In this document: piece by piece, positions 26,110-36,857 of the stretch | Layout of the letters: every line of letters starts with the position of its first letter | How positions within the stretch are numbered: the stretch's first letter is position 1 | Source of the DNA: Citrus sinensis | Taxonomy: Eukaryota > Streptophyta > Magnoliopsida > Sapindales > Rutaceae | Direction: 5' to 3' | NCBI RefSeq assembly: GCF_022201045.2 | Contig: NC_068560.1 | Span: forward strand, 38,651,001-38,715,000 | Length of the DNA stretch: 64,000 nucleotides | Notes under the pieces: model-generated | What the model was told of the DNA's origin: nothing | The model's input: only the letters and a program-made list of their open reading frames with translations | Databases searched by the model: none | Program-made: the position numbers and the translations under genes

Positions 26110-26623
26110 ACTCTTTGTGCAGGATGCCGCTCTCTTCATAGTTCTTATCAGAATCATGGATGCTCTCTTCTAGTGGCCTGTACTTCCATCCCAAGTTCTG
26201 CAATTACCCTGAACTCAGCTTTACCCCCTCATCCACCTTGGTGAAGCTGTCATGACATGCATCAAAAAGCAAGAATATTAAATTAGAAGCCAAGGAAAAA
26301 TTACAGAAGAAGTGCTGGCATCATAAACTCAACTTTCTCTTTTTTATTGTTCTTAATAAATGTACAACTTTTCGAATCAGGAAGCATAGCTGAGTCCAGA
26401 ATTACCTTTTAGAGTAATCATAGTTTAGAAACATGATCTTTATCTTGACCGCCAGAGCCTGCATTCTGATTGCGAATGAAGTACATATATACCTTCTTTT
26501 TGCTTCAGGCTTTTCATATACAACCAAAATAACATCAGCGACATCACGTAAATCTACCAGGGGTCTATTTTTATCTTCCAGTGATTCATTTCCATCTAAC
26601 ATCCATTTCAAATCAGAGAATTA
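26110..26623 (-). pseudogene. Second CRL pseudogene fragment (C-terminal exons)
   Basis: Two minus-strand pieces match the last exons of a cinnamoyl-CoA-reductase-like gene: DKNRPLVDLRDVADVILVVY with EKPEAKRRYICTS (about 26570-26465), then SFTKVDEGVKLSSG, a stop, and LQNLGWKYRPLEESIHDSDK (about 26255-26140). The 5' exons are missing; upstream DNA runs into the MULE at about 26942. Same orientation and family as the pseudogene at 23300-25069, so this was a tandem pair. It diverges from that copy, so the duplication is not recent. Confidence 0.8.
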
Positions 26624-26949
26624 ATAAGCTTCAACAAAGAAAAGAAAATGCTTACTAAGCATGCACAAAATATTTTTTAGCCTCAAATTCCTAGGATGCT
26701 TAATTAATAATTACAAATGCTGTTTCCCTTATTCTGTACTTGTTACTGATGTAACCGTAAGACATGTATCTCATTGTCCATTGCAACTATCTATGCCTAC
26801 TAAATGGCTAAGAAACTTCCTAGGTTCAATGCTTTAACAAGATAATGTTGATGGCATCCTTCGAATTCACAATGTGGGAATTTGTATTTCACATCCACTA
26901 AGATGCATTTCCCTGGTTTACAACTAGTGTGCTTTTCAAGTTGGAAAAT

Positions 26950-27020
26950 GATGTTCTCACCAAGTTGCGCACAAAAGTTTGCACAAAACGGTGCGTTTTG
27001 TGCAAGCTTTAAAAGGAAAA
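26950..27020. repeat. MULE left terminal inverted repeat with internal palindrome
   Basis: Contains a perfect palindrome with 10-base arms (GCACAAAACG and CGTTTTGTGC) around a GTG loop. It is paired with the right end at 32400-32470. Confidence 0.85.
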
Positions 27021-28192
27021 TCACACGTTTGTTTTTCGAACATCACATGCACACCAATTCACAGGCACAAAACGGGAACCACACAGCAGCATATTCGTAT
27101 TCCGATCTGTCCATACAACAAATCCCAGCAGCTTATCCAGTCAGTCACAGCTCCGTTCTACCTCATTCTCTCGACGCCATTCTTCCTGACTCTCCCGGCT
27201 ATATGCTCCCTCATTCTCGCTGGATCTGTTTTGCCACACTCTCTCGGCTCCGTTCGCGCTCATTCTCGGTGGCTCCGTTCTCCCTCACTCTCTCAGCTCC
27301 GATCTCCCTCACTCTCTCGATCTCAGTTGCATCACTCTCTCTCCCCCAACACAATCGGCTTAACGCGGCTTGTTAAGGTCAGTGTTCAATTTATTGCTTT
27401 AATTTGTAATTAAAGATGCAGCCACTTGGATTAATTGAAGATTAATTAGTATGCTTTTTAGGCCACTTGGATTTTGAATGGTTATTGTTATTGTTGAGGG
27501 TGTAGTGATTTTAGGTTGTACTGATATTAGCTTTGGATGCTGAACGAATTGATTTATTTTGCCCTATTTCAGCTGTTGGTTATTGTAATTTGGGAATTAA
27601 TTCTAATCATTCAGATTTTGCTAAAGAAATTTGTGGCCAGCATTCGAATTTGTGAAGTGGTTGTGTGCTTTGGGTAGTTGGCTCTTTTCATTTTCATCCG
27701 GGTAGTGGCTGTGTGCTTTGTTTAAATGGTGGTAATGGCTTGTGAATGCATTTAGTTGACTTAATGTGCTTGGAATAATTGCTTGTAGCCAATTTGATTT
27801 GGTTGCAAATGTGAAAGCATATTTCGGGGGCTTAAGTGATTGGAAATGTAAATTTATCGGTTGGAGGTTTGGATTGAATATGGCTAGATGATTAGGGAAA
27901 GCCTACTGAATATGGCTTAAGCATATTTCGGCCTCAGCCCCCAGGTATTATTGTAAAATATGTCCCACAAATAATTATATGTATTTTAATATGTATTGTA
28001 TTTAAATTGTACATTCAACTAATGTATTAACTTCTCTTATTTGCAATGAAAATTACGTTTATGGAATTATGGTTGAAATATTATTTTCTGTTATTTGCAA
28101 CTTTGCATTAAATTGTGTATAGTTTTCGGTTCACAAGGAAAATTTTGAATTAATTTCAATGGACATGGAACCTCAACCAAACCATTTTCAGC

Positions 28193-28655
28193 TGCAAATA
28201 AACATATGCACGCCAAAATCACAGCTGCAAAGCTGAACATTTCCCCCTTCCCAACCAAACCACATGCTGCTGGAAATAAACATATGCATGCCAAAATCAC
28301 AGCTGCACAGCTGAACATTTCCCCCTTCCCAACCAAACCACATGCTGCTGGAAATAAACATATGCATGCCAAAATCACAGCTGCACAGCTGAACATTTCC
28401 CCCTTCCCAACCAAACCACATGCTGTTGGAAATAAACATATGCATGCCAAAATCACAGCTGCACAGCTGAACATTTCCCCTTTCCCAACCAAACCACATG
28501 CTGCTGGAAATAAACATATGCATGCCAAAATCACAGCTGCACAGCTGAACATTTCCCCCTTCCCAACCAAACCATTTGCTGCTGGAAATAAACATATGCA
28601 TGCCAAAATCACAGCTGCAAAGCTGAACATTTCCCCCTTCCCAACCAAACCACAT
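28193..28655. repeat. 78-bp minisatellite, about six copies, inside the MULE
   Basis: Units begin with AAATAAACATATGCATGCC at about 28196, 28274, 28352, 28430, 28508 and 28586, exactly 78 bp apart, and are nearly identical. Because 78 is divisible by 3 and the unit lacks stops, three long frames are open (both strands, 184-190 codons). These are repeat artefacts, not genes. The array lies 3' of the transposase gene. Confidence 0.95.
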
Positions 28656-28867
28656 GAACATTGGACAAAAATAAATCACTTTTGTAATATCAACAACAGT
28701 AACTTCAATGAACCGTGCATAAACAAACAAAATATTACACATTTATGCTCAATCAAACATATAATTCTCCATAATTAAAAGACAAGTATAATAGCAAACA
28801 TATGATTCTCCAAAATTAAAACACAAGTATAATAGAAAACATATGATTCTCCAAAAACACAAGTATA

Positions 28868-29620
28868 ATGTTATTTTCCAAAATCATGTTGAAACTCCGA
28901 ATTAACTCCATATTCATTAGCTTGCTGAAAGAGTACTGTTGAAAATGTCCATGCTGTAGGAGTTGTGGGTGCTGCAGGAGTTGTGGGTGCTGTTATAAAA
29001 ATTCAAACATTATGTTATAATAAGAAATACAATAGATAAAATAAATGAAAAAAAGTGTATATATATATGGTGAACAACTTACATTATAATAGTTTGTAGT
29101 TCCATATGGGTATATATTCGTATGAATATCACTTCCTCCAACATTTAGAAGTGTCTACATAAGATCCACAATATAACTCAAAATATGTACGAATTAAGTT
29201 ATGTACGGATTAAGAAAAATGATAAGAATATGGCCTCACTTACCGTTGCAATATTGCTTCCTTGTGGAGTTACAACAGACACTTGAGAAGATAATATATT
29301 GTCTGCATGTCCATCCTGCAAAGTCATCAAAAAAATCATTTAAGCACCATTTATGTAATAAATTATTTTAATTAATTAATGGTAAAACTAACCTCTGCAT
29401 CCGAACGTGTTGAATTCTTTTTAGGTTTGGTAGACATTGTTGACTTTTTCCTTTGACAAGGTGGACGACCTTTCCAACGCCTCACTTCTGGATCACGTAC
29501 TCCCTCAGTTGCATTTGTTGAAATTCCCATGCTGTTACTACAACTTCCTTGACCTGAAAATCCCGCGTTGTTACCTTCGCATTGAATTGGCTCTGGTAGA
29601 TCTCTTCGTACATCCTCAAT
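28868..29620 (-). pseudogene. C-terminal continuation of the FRS transposase beyond a TAG
   Basis: Directly after the TAG at 29623-29621, the same frame continues with IEDVRRDLPEPIQCEGNN and the conserved FRS tail DPEVRRWKGRPPCQRKKS up to a donor at 29393/29392. Likely further exons are 29315-29244 (DGHADNILSSQVSVVTPQG), 29154-29083 (TLLNVGGSDIHTNIYPYG) and a Gln/Leu- or Pro/Thr-rich last piece to about 28868. The basic RWKGRPP patch resembles an AT-hook. Splicing of the last exons is inferred from consensus only. Confidence 0.6.
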
Positions 29621-31435
29621 CTAATTCAAAACAAGATTAGAACTCTCAACATTTCTTGCAGCCACATTTGCAACTTCTGCAAACCTAACACACATTTTCT
29701 CATACCGCTTTTCCTCATCTGTGCAACCGTGCAACTCATGACTCGTTTTGACCCTACTATGGCATCTCCACACATCTTTTCTCCATCTTCGTAGAATGTA
29801 CTTTTCCGGAAGTACTTCCGAGTCATTGTGTATCATGACGTAAATGGCATGTCTGCACAGAATTCCTTTAAATTGGAACATCGAACAACTGCAACTGATC
29901 TCACCCTTATCTTTTTCAAAATGTACTTCAAAAAAAATTCTTTTCTTAAACTCTCCAATTTTAACATCTTCTCTGACTATATGTTCACAAACCATTGAAT
30001 TGACGTATTCACAATACATATTCGCAGTCAACTCTTTTTGAAACTCCTGAAACTTTAAAATGGTGTACACATCTCGAACTTGCTTCTCCATCTCGTAAGA
30101 TGTTACGCATGGCATTTGTTGTGAAAGACACCTGGCATCTTCTTCGACTTCTTTTTGAACTTTACTCTTTAATGCACTACTGTACTGCTCTACAAACTGC
30201 TTCAATACAGTTTTTGAGTTAACATAACCATCAAAAAACGCATTCATGCTCTCACTTCGTTGAGTAGTTGACATTCCAGCCCAAAAACTATCCTTCATGT
30301 AACATGGTACCCAATGATGTCTCTCATTATACAAGCCATGTAGCCAATCATTACCACCCAAATCATATTCTACAATCATGCGGTGCCAAATTTCCTCGAA
30401 CTTTGCAGGGCTCTGTGAATCATAAACAGCACAATGCAACATATCGCTAATGTCACGATATTGTTTATAGCCCCCTAGTTTATCCAGAATCTTCTTAAGT
30501 ATATGCCACAAACACCACCGATGTCGAGTATTAGGAAAGATAGCAGCAATTACAATTTTCATGGCCTTGTCTTGGTTTGTAATAATTCCAATGGGAGTGG
30601 AATTGGACATGCATGCTAGGCACGTTCGAAATAACCAAGTGAACGTCTCAACATCCTCATGTGAAATCAATCCACAACCAAACAAAATAGAATGACCATG
30701 ATGATTTACTCCCACAAATGGAGCAAATGGCATGTCATACTTATTTGTAAGGTATGTTGTGTCAAAAGTAACAACATCTCCAAACTCTTTGTATGCTTCC
30801 TTATTCCTTGACTCAGCCCAAAATACATTTTTCAATCGACCCTCTTCATCCACTTGCATACTAAAAAAAAACCTATTGTCTTCTGACTGCACTCTCATAA
30901 AATAGTTTTGAAGAGCAGCAGCATCTTCATCCCCAAGGCGTAGCCGTCTTTCTTTCTGTATATGATTTCTACAATCTTTTTCTGTGAATGTCACATTTTC
31001 ATGCCCACCAGCCTCAATAACAAGTGATTGATAATTTTGGGACAATCTAATCCCTGCTCTATCATTTACATCAAGCTTCTTTTTTGCATATGAACTAAGG
31101 CTACGATTGCATCGGAAAAATTTAGACTTGGTTAGAGTCAACAATGTATGGTTGTGTTCAATATTTAAAACTCGAATCCTCCACTTTCCGTCTTCCTCTA
31201 ATCCTCCTCCCAATTTAGCATTGCAACCTATTTTTGCATTAGGTTGGGGCCTTAGCGGATTACTAGATTTGCTTCTTGTTGCACCACTCCGCCCACAAAC
31301 ATAACTCACATGTCGTATCATCCCATCAATGCCCTTACTACTACTTCTTCGCATAACTGGAAACCCTTTTCTTTTACCATATTCTCTGTAATAATTATAC
31401 ATTTCAATCTCACTATCGAATGACATCCCAATCAT
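29621..31435 (-). CDS. FAR1/FRS-type MULE transposase, main body
   Basis: 604 codons. Residues about 10-105 are the FAR1 DNA-binding domain (a WRKY-GCM1-type zinc finger: C in YVCGRSG, C in IGCNAKL, HNH). Residues about 215-310 are the MULE transposase core with the first catalytic Asp in VVTFDTTYLTNKY, the next Asp in NQDKAM and a Glu in TTQRSESMNAFF. Near residue 525 is a SWIM zinc finger (CSCSMF ... LCRHA). Plant FHY3/FAR1 light-signalling factors descend from this family, but presence inside terminal inverted repeats shows this is a transposon gene. The start ATG is the first after an in-frame TAA upstream; an acidic in-frame stretch (EEFEEIEEDN) precedes it without a Met. The frame ends in TAG followed by conserved family sequence, so it is probably truncated by a nonsense change. 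Confidence 0.88.
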   Translation of the reverse strand: MIGMSFDSEIEMYNYYREYGKRKGFPVMRRSSSKGIDGMIRHVSYVCGRSGATRSKSSNPLRPQPNAKIGCNAKLGGGLEEDGKWRIRVLNIEHNHTLLTLTKSKFFRCNRSLSSYAKKKLDVNDRAGIRLSQNYQSLVIEAGGHENVTFTEKDCRNHIQKERRLRLGDEDAAALQNYFMRVQSEDNRFFFSMQVDEEGRLKNVFWAESRNKEAYKEFGDVVTFDTTYLTNKYDMPFAPFVGVNHHGHSILFGCGLISHEDVETFTWLFRTCLACMSNSTPIGIITNQDKAMKIVIAAIFPNTRHRWCLWHILKKILDKLGGYKQYRDISDMLHCAVYDSQSPAKFEEIWHRMIVEYDLGGNDWLHGLYNERHHWVPCYMKDSFWAGMSTTQRSESMNAFFDGYVNSKTVLKQFVEQYSSALKSKVQKEVEEDARCLSQQMPCVTSYEMEKQVRDVYTILKFQEFQKELTANMYCEYVNSMVCEHIVREDVKIGEFKKRIFFEVHFEKDKGEISCSCSMFQFKGILCRHAIYVMIHNDSEVLPEKYILRRWRKDVWRCHSRVKTSHELHGCTDEEKRYEKMCVRFAEVANVAARNVESSNLVLN

Positions 31436-31603
31436 TGGCTCATCATCCAGTAAGTTGTCCTCCTCAATTTCCTCAAACTCTTCAATGTTTTTTTTCCATA
31501 TTCTTTATTTGTTCAAAAGGAATATATTTTATATTAATCAACTGAATATATTTCACATTACTCATGATAAGAACAAAATTCAAACAAAATTCAGATAATC
31601 GTA

Positions 31604-31988
31604 ATCAACACAATCAACATTAATCGGCAATTGCAATATATGCTCTATAAAATTCAAATAGAAAAAATCAAGAACTAAGCAGAACGTACTTACTCAAAGG
31701 CTCACAAATTTGGCAAATATGATAAAAATTAAGGTTCCACGTTAGGCTAGGTGAAGTACCCGAAATGAGGCAAAATAATTAATCTTCAATTAATTATAAA
31801 TTAAAGCAATAAATTGAACAACACAATCAACATTAATCGGCAATTGCAATATATGCTCTGTAAAATTTAAATAGAACAAATCAAGAACTAAATAGAACCT
31901 AATTGCTCAAAGGCTCACAAAATTCGGCAAATATGACAAAAATTAAGGTTTCACGTTAGGTTAGGTGAAGTACCCGAAATGGGGCAAA
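31604..31988. repeat. Direct tandem duplication (about 210 bp) in the right arm of the MULE
   Basis: The segment beginning ACACAATCAACATTAATCGG at about 31609 recurs at about 31822; both copies pass through GGTGAAGTACCCGAAATG and AATTAAGGTT(C/T)CACGTTAGG. The copies differ by scattered substitutions. Confidence 0.85.
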
Positions 31989-32208
31989 ATACTGCTGCTG
32001 AGATCGAGAGATTGAGGGAGATCGATGCCGAGAGACTGAGGGAGAATGAAGCCACCAAGAATGAGAGAAAACCGAGCTGAGAGAGTGAGGACAACCGAGA
32101 ACGAAGCTGTTGCTGTGTGGAGAACAAAACTGCTGTGTTTTTGTTGCAATGAAATGAGCCTTTTAGAATGAAAGCCGACCTGAGAGAGTGAGGACAACCG
32201 AGAACGAA

Positions 32209-32300
32209 GTTGTTGCTGTGTGGAGAACGAAGCTGTTGCTGTGTGGAGAACAAAGCTGTTGCTGTGTGGAGAACAAAGCCGTTGCTGTGTGGAGAACAAA
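32209..32300. repeat. 23-bp tandem repeat in the MULE right arm
   Basis: Four copies of a 23-bp unit containing GTTGCTGTGTGGAGAACAAA start at about 32209, 32232, 32255 and 32278. Looser copies lie upstream near 32106 and 32300-32320. Confidence 0.85.
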
Positions 32301-32399
32301 GCTGCTGCGTTTTTGTTGCAATGAAAGGAGCCTTTTAGAATGAAAATCGAGCTGTTACAGTGAAGGGAGAATGAGATGTAACGTGGGTGTCTTATGAAA

Positions 32400-32476
32400 T
32401 TATGAGAAGTCTTTTAAAGGTTGCACAAAACGCACCGTTTTGTGCAAACCTTTGTGCTCGGTTTTGTGAGCATATC
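32400..32476. repeat. MULE right terminal inverted repeat
   Basis: Inverted counterpart of 26950-27020, with the same 10-base-arm palindrome (GCACAAAACGCACCGTTTTG core). Confidence 0.85.
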
Positions 32477-32580
32477 GCTACTGAAGTGTATAACATACGT
32501 GCAGTAGATATTCCGCAGCGCGAGTAACACTAATCGTGGGCATTGAGCTGCCTAAGCTGAAAATTCAACAGCTGTCCAAC

Positions 32581-32615
32581 CAAGCCCAAGCCCAAGCCCG
32601 CGCCCGCGCCCGCGC
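32581..32615. repeat. Hexanucleotide repeat (CCAAGC)n-(CCGCGC)n
   Basis: A short GC-rich hexamer tract just outside the MULE, in otherwise AT-rich DNA. Confidence 0.8.
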
Positions 32616-32810
32616 ATCATTCTACCTACTGCTCGTTTTGTCTTATCTACTTAGGACGCGAATCTATTTCTCATGCGGCCATGTGAATAGACATTAATTG
32701 TCAAGCCATGCGTGTTGGCTTCAACGTGCTTGGTCCTGATCCCACAATTCACGTGGGTCCTCTCTCCCCTTTGAATTGAAGAATCATATTTATATTTAAA
32801 TATTTAATGC

Positions 32811-33570
32811 GACTTAGAGTAGAAACGAGTTATCAGTTATATATTTCATCACACTGAAAAATTTATAATCGTTCACCTATTTATTTTATTTTTAAAAAAA
32901 ATACATAAATATTTTTTTTTAGCACGTCATCTGAAGTTTGCTTTTTGTTGTATTCGTCCATTTTTATTTAATTTTCATTAGTGAATTTAACGGAATGACC
33001 TTTTTACCCCTCAAAATTATAATTTAATCCAAAATAAATAGAAATTAGAGATAAATTGAATGGATTTAATTTTTTTTCAAAGGTGGATGCTAAAAATTGG
33101 AGGAAAATAATGTTTGTTGCTTGTTAAATTTAGAAAATTTATATTTATTTTTTTGGGGAAAAATAGTGTTTGTTGCTTGCTAGATTTAGAAAATTTGTAT
33201 TTATTTTTTCTCTTTTAAAAAAATAAATACAAATTTTCTAAATTTAACAAGTAACAAACACTATTTTCCTCTAATTTCTAGCATCCACCTTTGAAAAAAA
33301 TTAAATCCATTCAATTTATCTCAAATTTTTATTTATTTTGGGTTAAATTATAATTTTGAGGGATAAAAATATTATTTCATTAACATTCCGTTAAATCTAC
33401 TAACAGAAATTAGACGGAAGTAGATAAATGCAATAAAAAGCAAACGTCAGACGGCGCGCTGAAAAAAAAATTATATATTTAAAAAAAAATCAAAATAAAC
33501 CGATGGATGGTTGTAAATTTTCCTAGGACTTGGAGTAGAATCGAGTTATCAGTTATATATGTCATCACAC
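32811..33570. mobile_element. Foldback element flanked by 44-bp direct repeats
   Basis: Two large inverted arms (about 32856-33195 and 33215-33526) pair around a short loop near 33210: for example CTGAAGTTTGCTTTTTGTTG pairs with the inverted GACGTTTGCTTTTTATTGC, and AAAGGTGGATGCTA with TAGCATCCACCTTT. The whole is flanked by direct repeats 32811-32854 and 33527-33570 (GAGTTATCAGTTATATAT core; three mismatches in 44). The left arm has an internal duplication (TTTAGAAAATTT(A/G)TATTTATT at about 33130 and 33186). No coding capacity. Confidence 0.8.
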
Positions 33571-36149
33571 CGGCGTAGCTACTTGAAAGAACAAAGTAGT
33601 CAGCCTAATTAATGAAGTCACTGTTGATCGCCCAGCAGCCTACGCCTGCAGTCACTGATCATCCATGGCCATGCAAATCATGCAGCGGCACTTACGTACA
33701 GTGGCAGCCCACCATCCTATCAACTATTGCTATTTTTATCACCTCATTATTCTCATGACCCAGCGTACGTGTCGTGTCTCATACAATATCTCCATCGAAT
33801 TACTATTAATTCGATCGTGCATTTGGAACTTCTAAAAGCTCCCGTCTCTTGAAAATGATCTTTGGTGACTCTTTTTCAATTCATTAATAATAGACATTGA
33901 CAACAATATTTTGAACGTATGCTTTGACAATTACTAGCTTTCAGAATACAACACAACACTCTTTCTTTTTTTTTTTCTTTTTCTTTTTTTATAGTGTAGA
34001 TATTCATATTTTTTAAAATACAGGTTCATTATATATATTATATAGTACATCAGTATTTTTATTATTATTTTATTTTAATTAAATAATAAACTATATAGGA
34101 TATATAATGAATTCATATTTTAAAAAGATACTTTCATTTACACATGAGAGTAATTGTATTGTGAGAATAGTTATACAATACATTAATAACATAAGTTAAT
34201 TACAAACTCCGCTTGTTGATTACAGTATATATACTTCGAGAAAGTTTATCCATTTTCGAGAATGTTTCCAATTGAGCATTTCTTACCCTATTAAAAGTTA
34301 TGGATAAACTGAAAGATATAAAAAAAAATATACATATTTCAATGTACTATAAGATAAAATATATTATATTAAAATATATAAATTTTTTTATTTACTCTCG
34401 ACTTCAATATAGTCAAAGAATTCTGAATAAAAAAATTATTCTATATACTTCTGCATATATTTTTAATAATGATATAATGAATAATAAATAATTAATTAAT
34501 TGACTGCATCGAGTGAGCGGGCTTGCAGGCAGAAAATTAAGGCTTCATTTTCTTATGTTGATAAACAATCAATATTAAAACCTCATAAGCTTTGAGATCA
34601 GATAATGACGAACACGACCACATTGAGATAATTTGTTGAGCAAGTGATTTAGCAATAATGATAAAGATTTCAATAATCGACTCTTAATATGATGTGTCAT
34701 TTGTTTATGACATAATAAATTTTCTAATTTATAAAACTAATATTCTACCATTTAATTGTTGAATATCATATCAATTGAAATTCAAATGTTAGAATCCCTA
34801 ACATTAATATGGGATCTACTTTAATGGGAAGAATGGCAGCCAAGAAGTGAGGAGTCAGTATGGGTTTCCAGGCGCATCAAGTCGATCGACGTACGTGGTC
34901 GGCATGGAATTCATGCAACATAAAGTGTATTTGAAATTATGTGCTTGTATGCGCAACTAACAAGCCAATATGAATATATATTTAATAGATCATCAGCCAT
35001 GAGTATGCAAACAGGCACTCTATATATATATATATAATTTAATTTGCTTCAACATCATTTTGACTCGAATTTTGACCTTAGAATTGTTATTTAATTTGCA
35101 GCAACATCGTTTTGACTCTTGACTTTCGACCTTAGAATTGTAACAGACCTATATCAATAAAGAGAATTGTATCAGACCATTGCTTTGCAGAGTCTGAGCG
35201 GCTTCACAAGCCATTGCATATCGGGTGTCAAATCGATAACATTTGTGAAGATTCACACCAACCAATCATTTCAATAAAAGTCAAAGCTATTGCAAGTGTT
35301 TTCTGCAAATAAAGATGATCCTAGGAAAACTTATATGCATTCAATATACAAGCCCCGTCATTTCTTGTATTTAATCACACATACGCATATCATCATCATC
35401 ATTATCATCATCATCATCATCACATCAATAGAAAATTATTAATTTCTTTATATATCCATGAAGAAGATAACCAGATGGTACTACTTTAATGCTTTATAAT
35501 GTCCAAAATTCAGCATGAATTAACTAACAATGTTTTGTTTAATTGTACACCTTTTTTTGTTCGGTTATTATGCACGTAATCAAAGGATTAATTATAGCAT
35601 GAAGGAGAATCACCAACTAGTTGAGTGGTAGAGATCACTCAACTTTCCACACAAAATTCAAGTGATCGAGTAAGTTTGTACCCTTTTTTTTTTTTTTTAG
35701 GACTCGGTGGAAGATTTGGTTCTACGTTTTGGAAACAAATTTCGCCCATTTTGAGGGACAAATGTTAGCCATCTGCGAGCTATGCCTATATAGATAAATT
35801 GTAGAATGAAATTTTCTTCTTGTTTTTGCCACTTTCTAAAGAGTTCTTTTAAGTGTTCTTTGGTGGGATACGTTATGTTGTATAGTCCTTCTCTTTCTCT
35901 TTCTCTATCTCTCTCTCCCTTTATTTTTTTTTTTTATATGCTGACATACTGTTAAATTGTATAGTTTGATAGAGTCAGTTTTTAATGCGAAAATACATTA
36001 TTCATAATGCAGATCAATTTTAACAACTTAGCTATATTTAATTGGGCATTTGATATATATAACCTCCAACAAGTGTGTGAGTCAAGTTTCAGCAGTATAG
36101 TTTCAATTTTATGCTATAAGGAACTAGACAAACAAATTATGAGCCAATT
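33571..36149. other. AT-rich intergenic DNA
   Basis: No gene is supported. Contains a (CAT)n tract at about 35390-35424. The 63-codon open frame near 34300 is Ile/Tyr/Lys-rich chance sequence. Confidence 0.5.
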
Positions 36150-36857
36150 TGGGAATGTTGTACCTTTTAAAATAATTGTTGTTAGTTGTGCTGTAGAAAT
36201 AATCAGTTGTGCAGAGAATCAATTATGTGTTTGGTAAAATTTGTTTTAAGAAGTAATATGAATTTTGAAAGCAGTTATAGACATTTGGTAAATTTTACTG
36301 TTAAATTGTTGAGAGAAAATAAATGAATAAAATGTACATAATGTAGGATAAATTTTATTTATACATATAAAAACATGTACATATAATAATTTTAATTGTG
36401 TATTATAATAATTTTTACTAAAAATAAAATTTATAATATTTTATTTTTTTTATTTTTTATCTTAAAACAATTGATAATAAAATTTATAATACAGTAAAAC
36501 AAATTTAATAATAATTCAACCAACAAATTGATATTAATAAATTTAGATTGATGAATTATAATAAAAATATATTAAAATATTGATTTTGTTTCTAATTTGA
36601 ATAAGGATAATTTCGGGTTTAGGTATGAATTTTAAGGATGTTTATGGAATTGTATTAAAGAATAAAATTAATTCTTAAAATCAGAATCTAAAAGCTACTC
36701 CTTCCTTATTTTTCAAAATCAGCTGTAAGATGGGCTGATTTTGACAAAAGTGATTTTTAATCTTCTTTTTTTTTTTTTTACCAAACACTAAAATTACTTT
36801 TTAAATTTTTTAAATCACTTTTAAGCTTCCCAAAAACACTCACAAACGGACCCTATG
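36150..36857. repeat. Dispersed AT-rich repeat, copy B
   Basis: Matches the block order of 20883-21470 (CAGTTGTGC, GGTAAATTTTACTGTTAAATT, AAAGTGATTTTTAATC, ACCAAACACTAAAATTAC) and ends TCCCAAAAACACTC then ACGGACCCTAT, a typical hAT MITE-style terminus. Confidence 0.5.

Larger units (their letters stand above)
26942..32476 (-). mobile_element. Mutator-like element (MULE) with FAR1/FRS-type transposase
   Basis: About 5.5 kb bounded by inverted ends: the block at 26950-27020 reappears inverted at 32400-32470, both with GCACAAAACGGTGCGTTTTG and then TGCAA(G/C)CTTTAAAAG. Farther inside, 27385-27450 (TTCAATTTATTGCTTTAATT ... GAAGATTAATTA) reappears inverted at 31770-31820, so the terminal repeats are long (about 0.5 kb or more) and degenerate, as in many MULEs. 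It encodes a FAR1-type transposase on the minus strand. I could not find a convincing 8-10 bp target duplication, so exact ends are uncertain by about 10 bp. Confidence 0.82.

Noticed and set aside
28091..28778. Long open frames of 184-190 codons on both strands with 26-residue repeats
   Set aside because: They are the 78-bp minisatellite, whose length is a multiple of three. Open frames in three registers are automatic.
29621..31435. Reading the FRS gene as a domesticated FHY3/FAR1 light-signalling gene
   Set aside because: It sits inside paired MULE terminal repeats and has a truncated frame, so it is better explained as a transposon gene.
35600..35670. tRNA-like wording (GTTGAGTGGTAGAG)
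   Set aside because: It has a D-arm-like phrase but no T-arm or matching acceptor stem.
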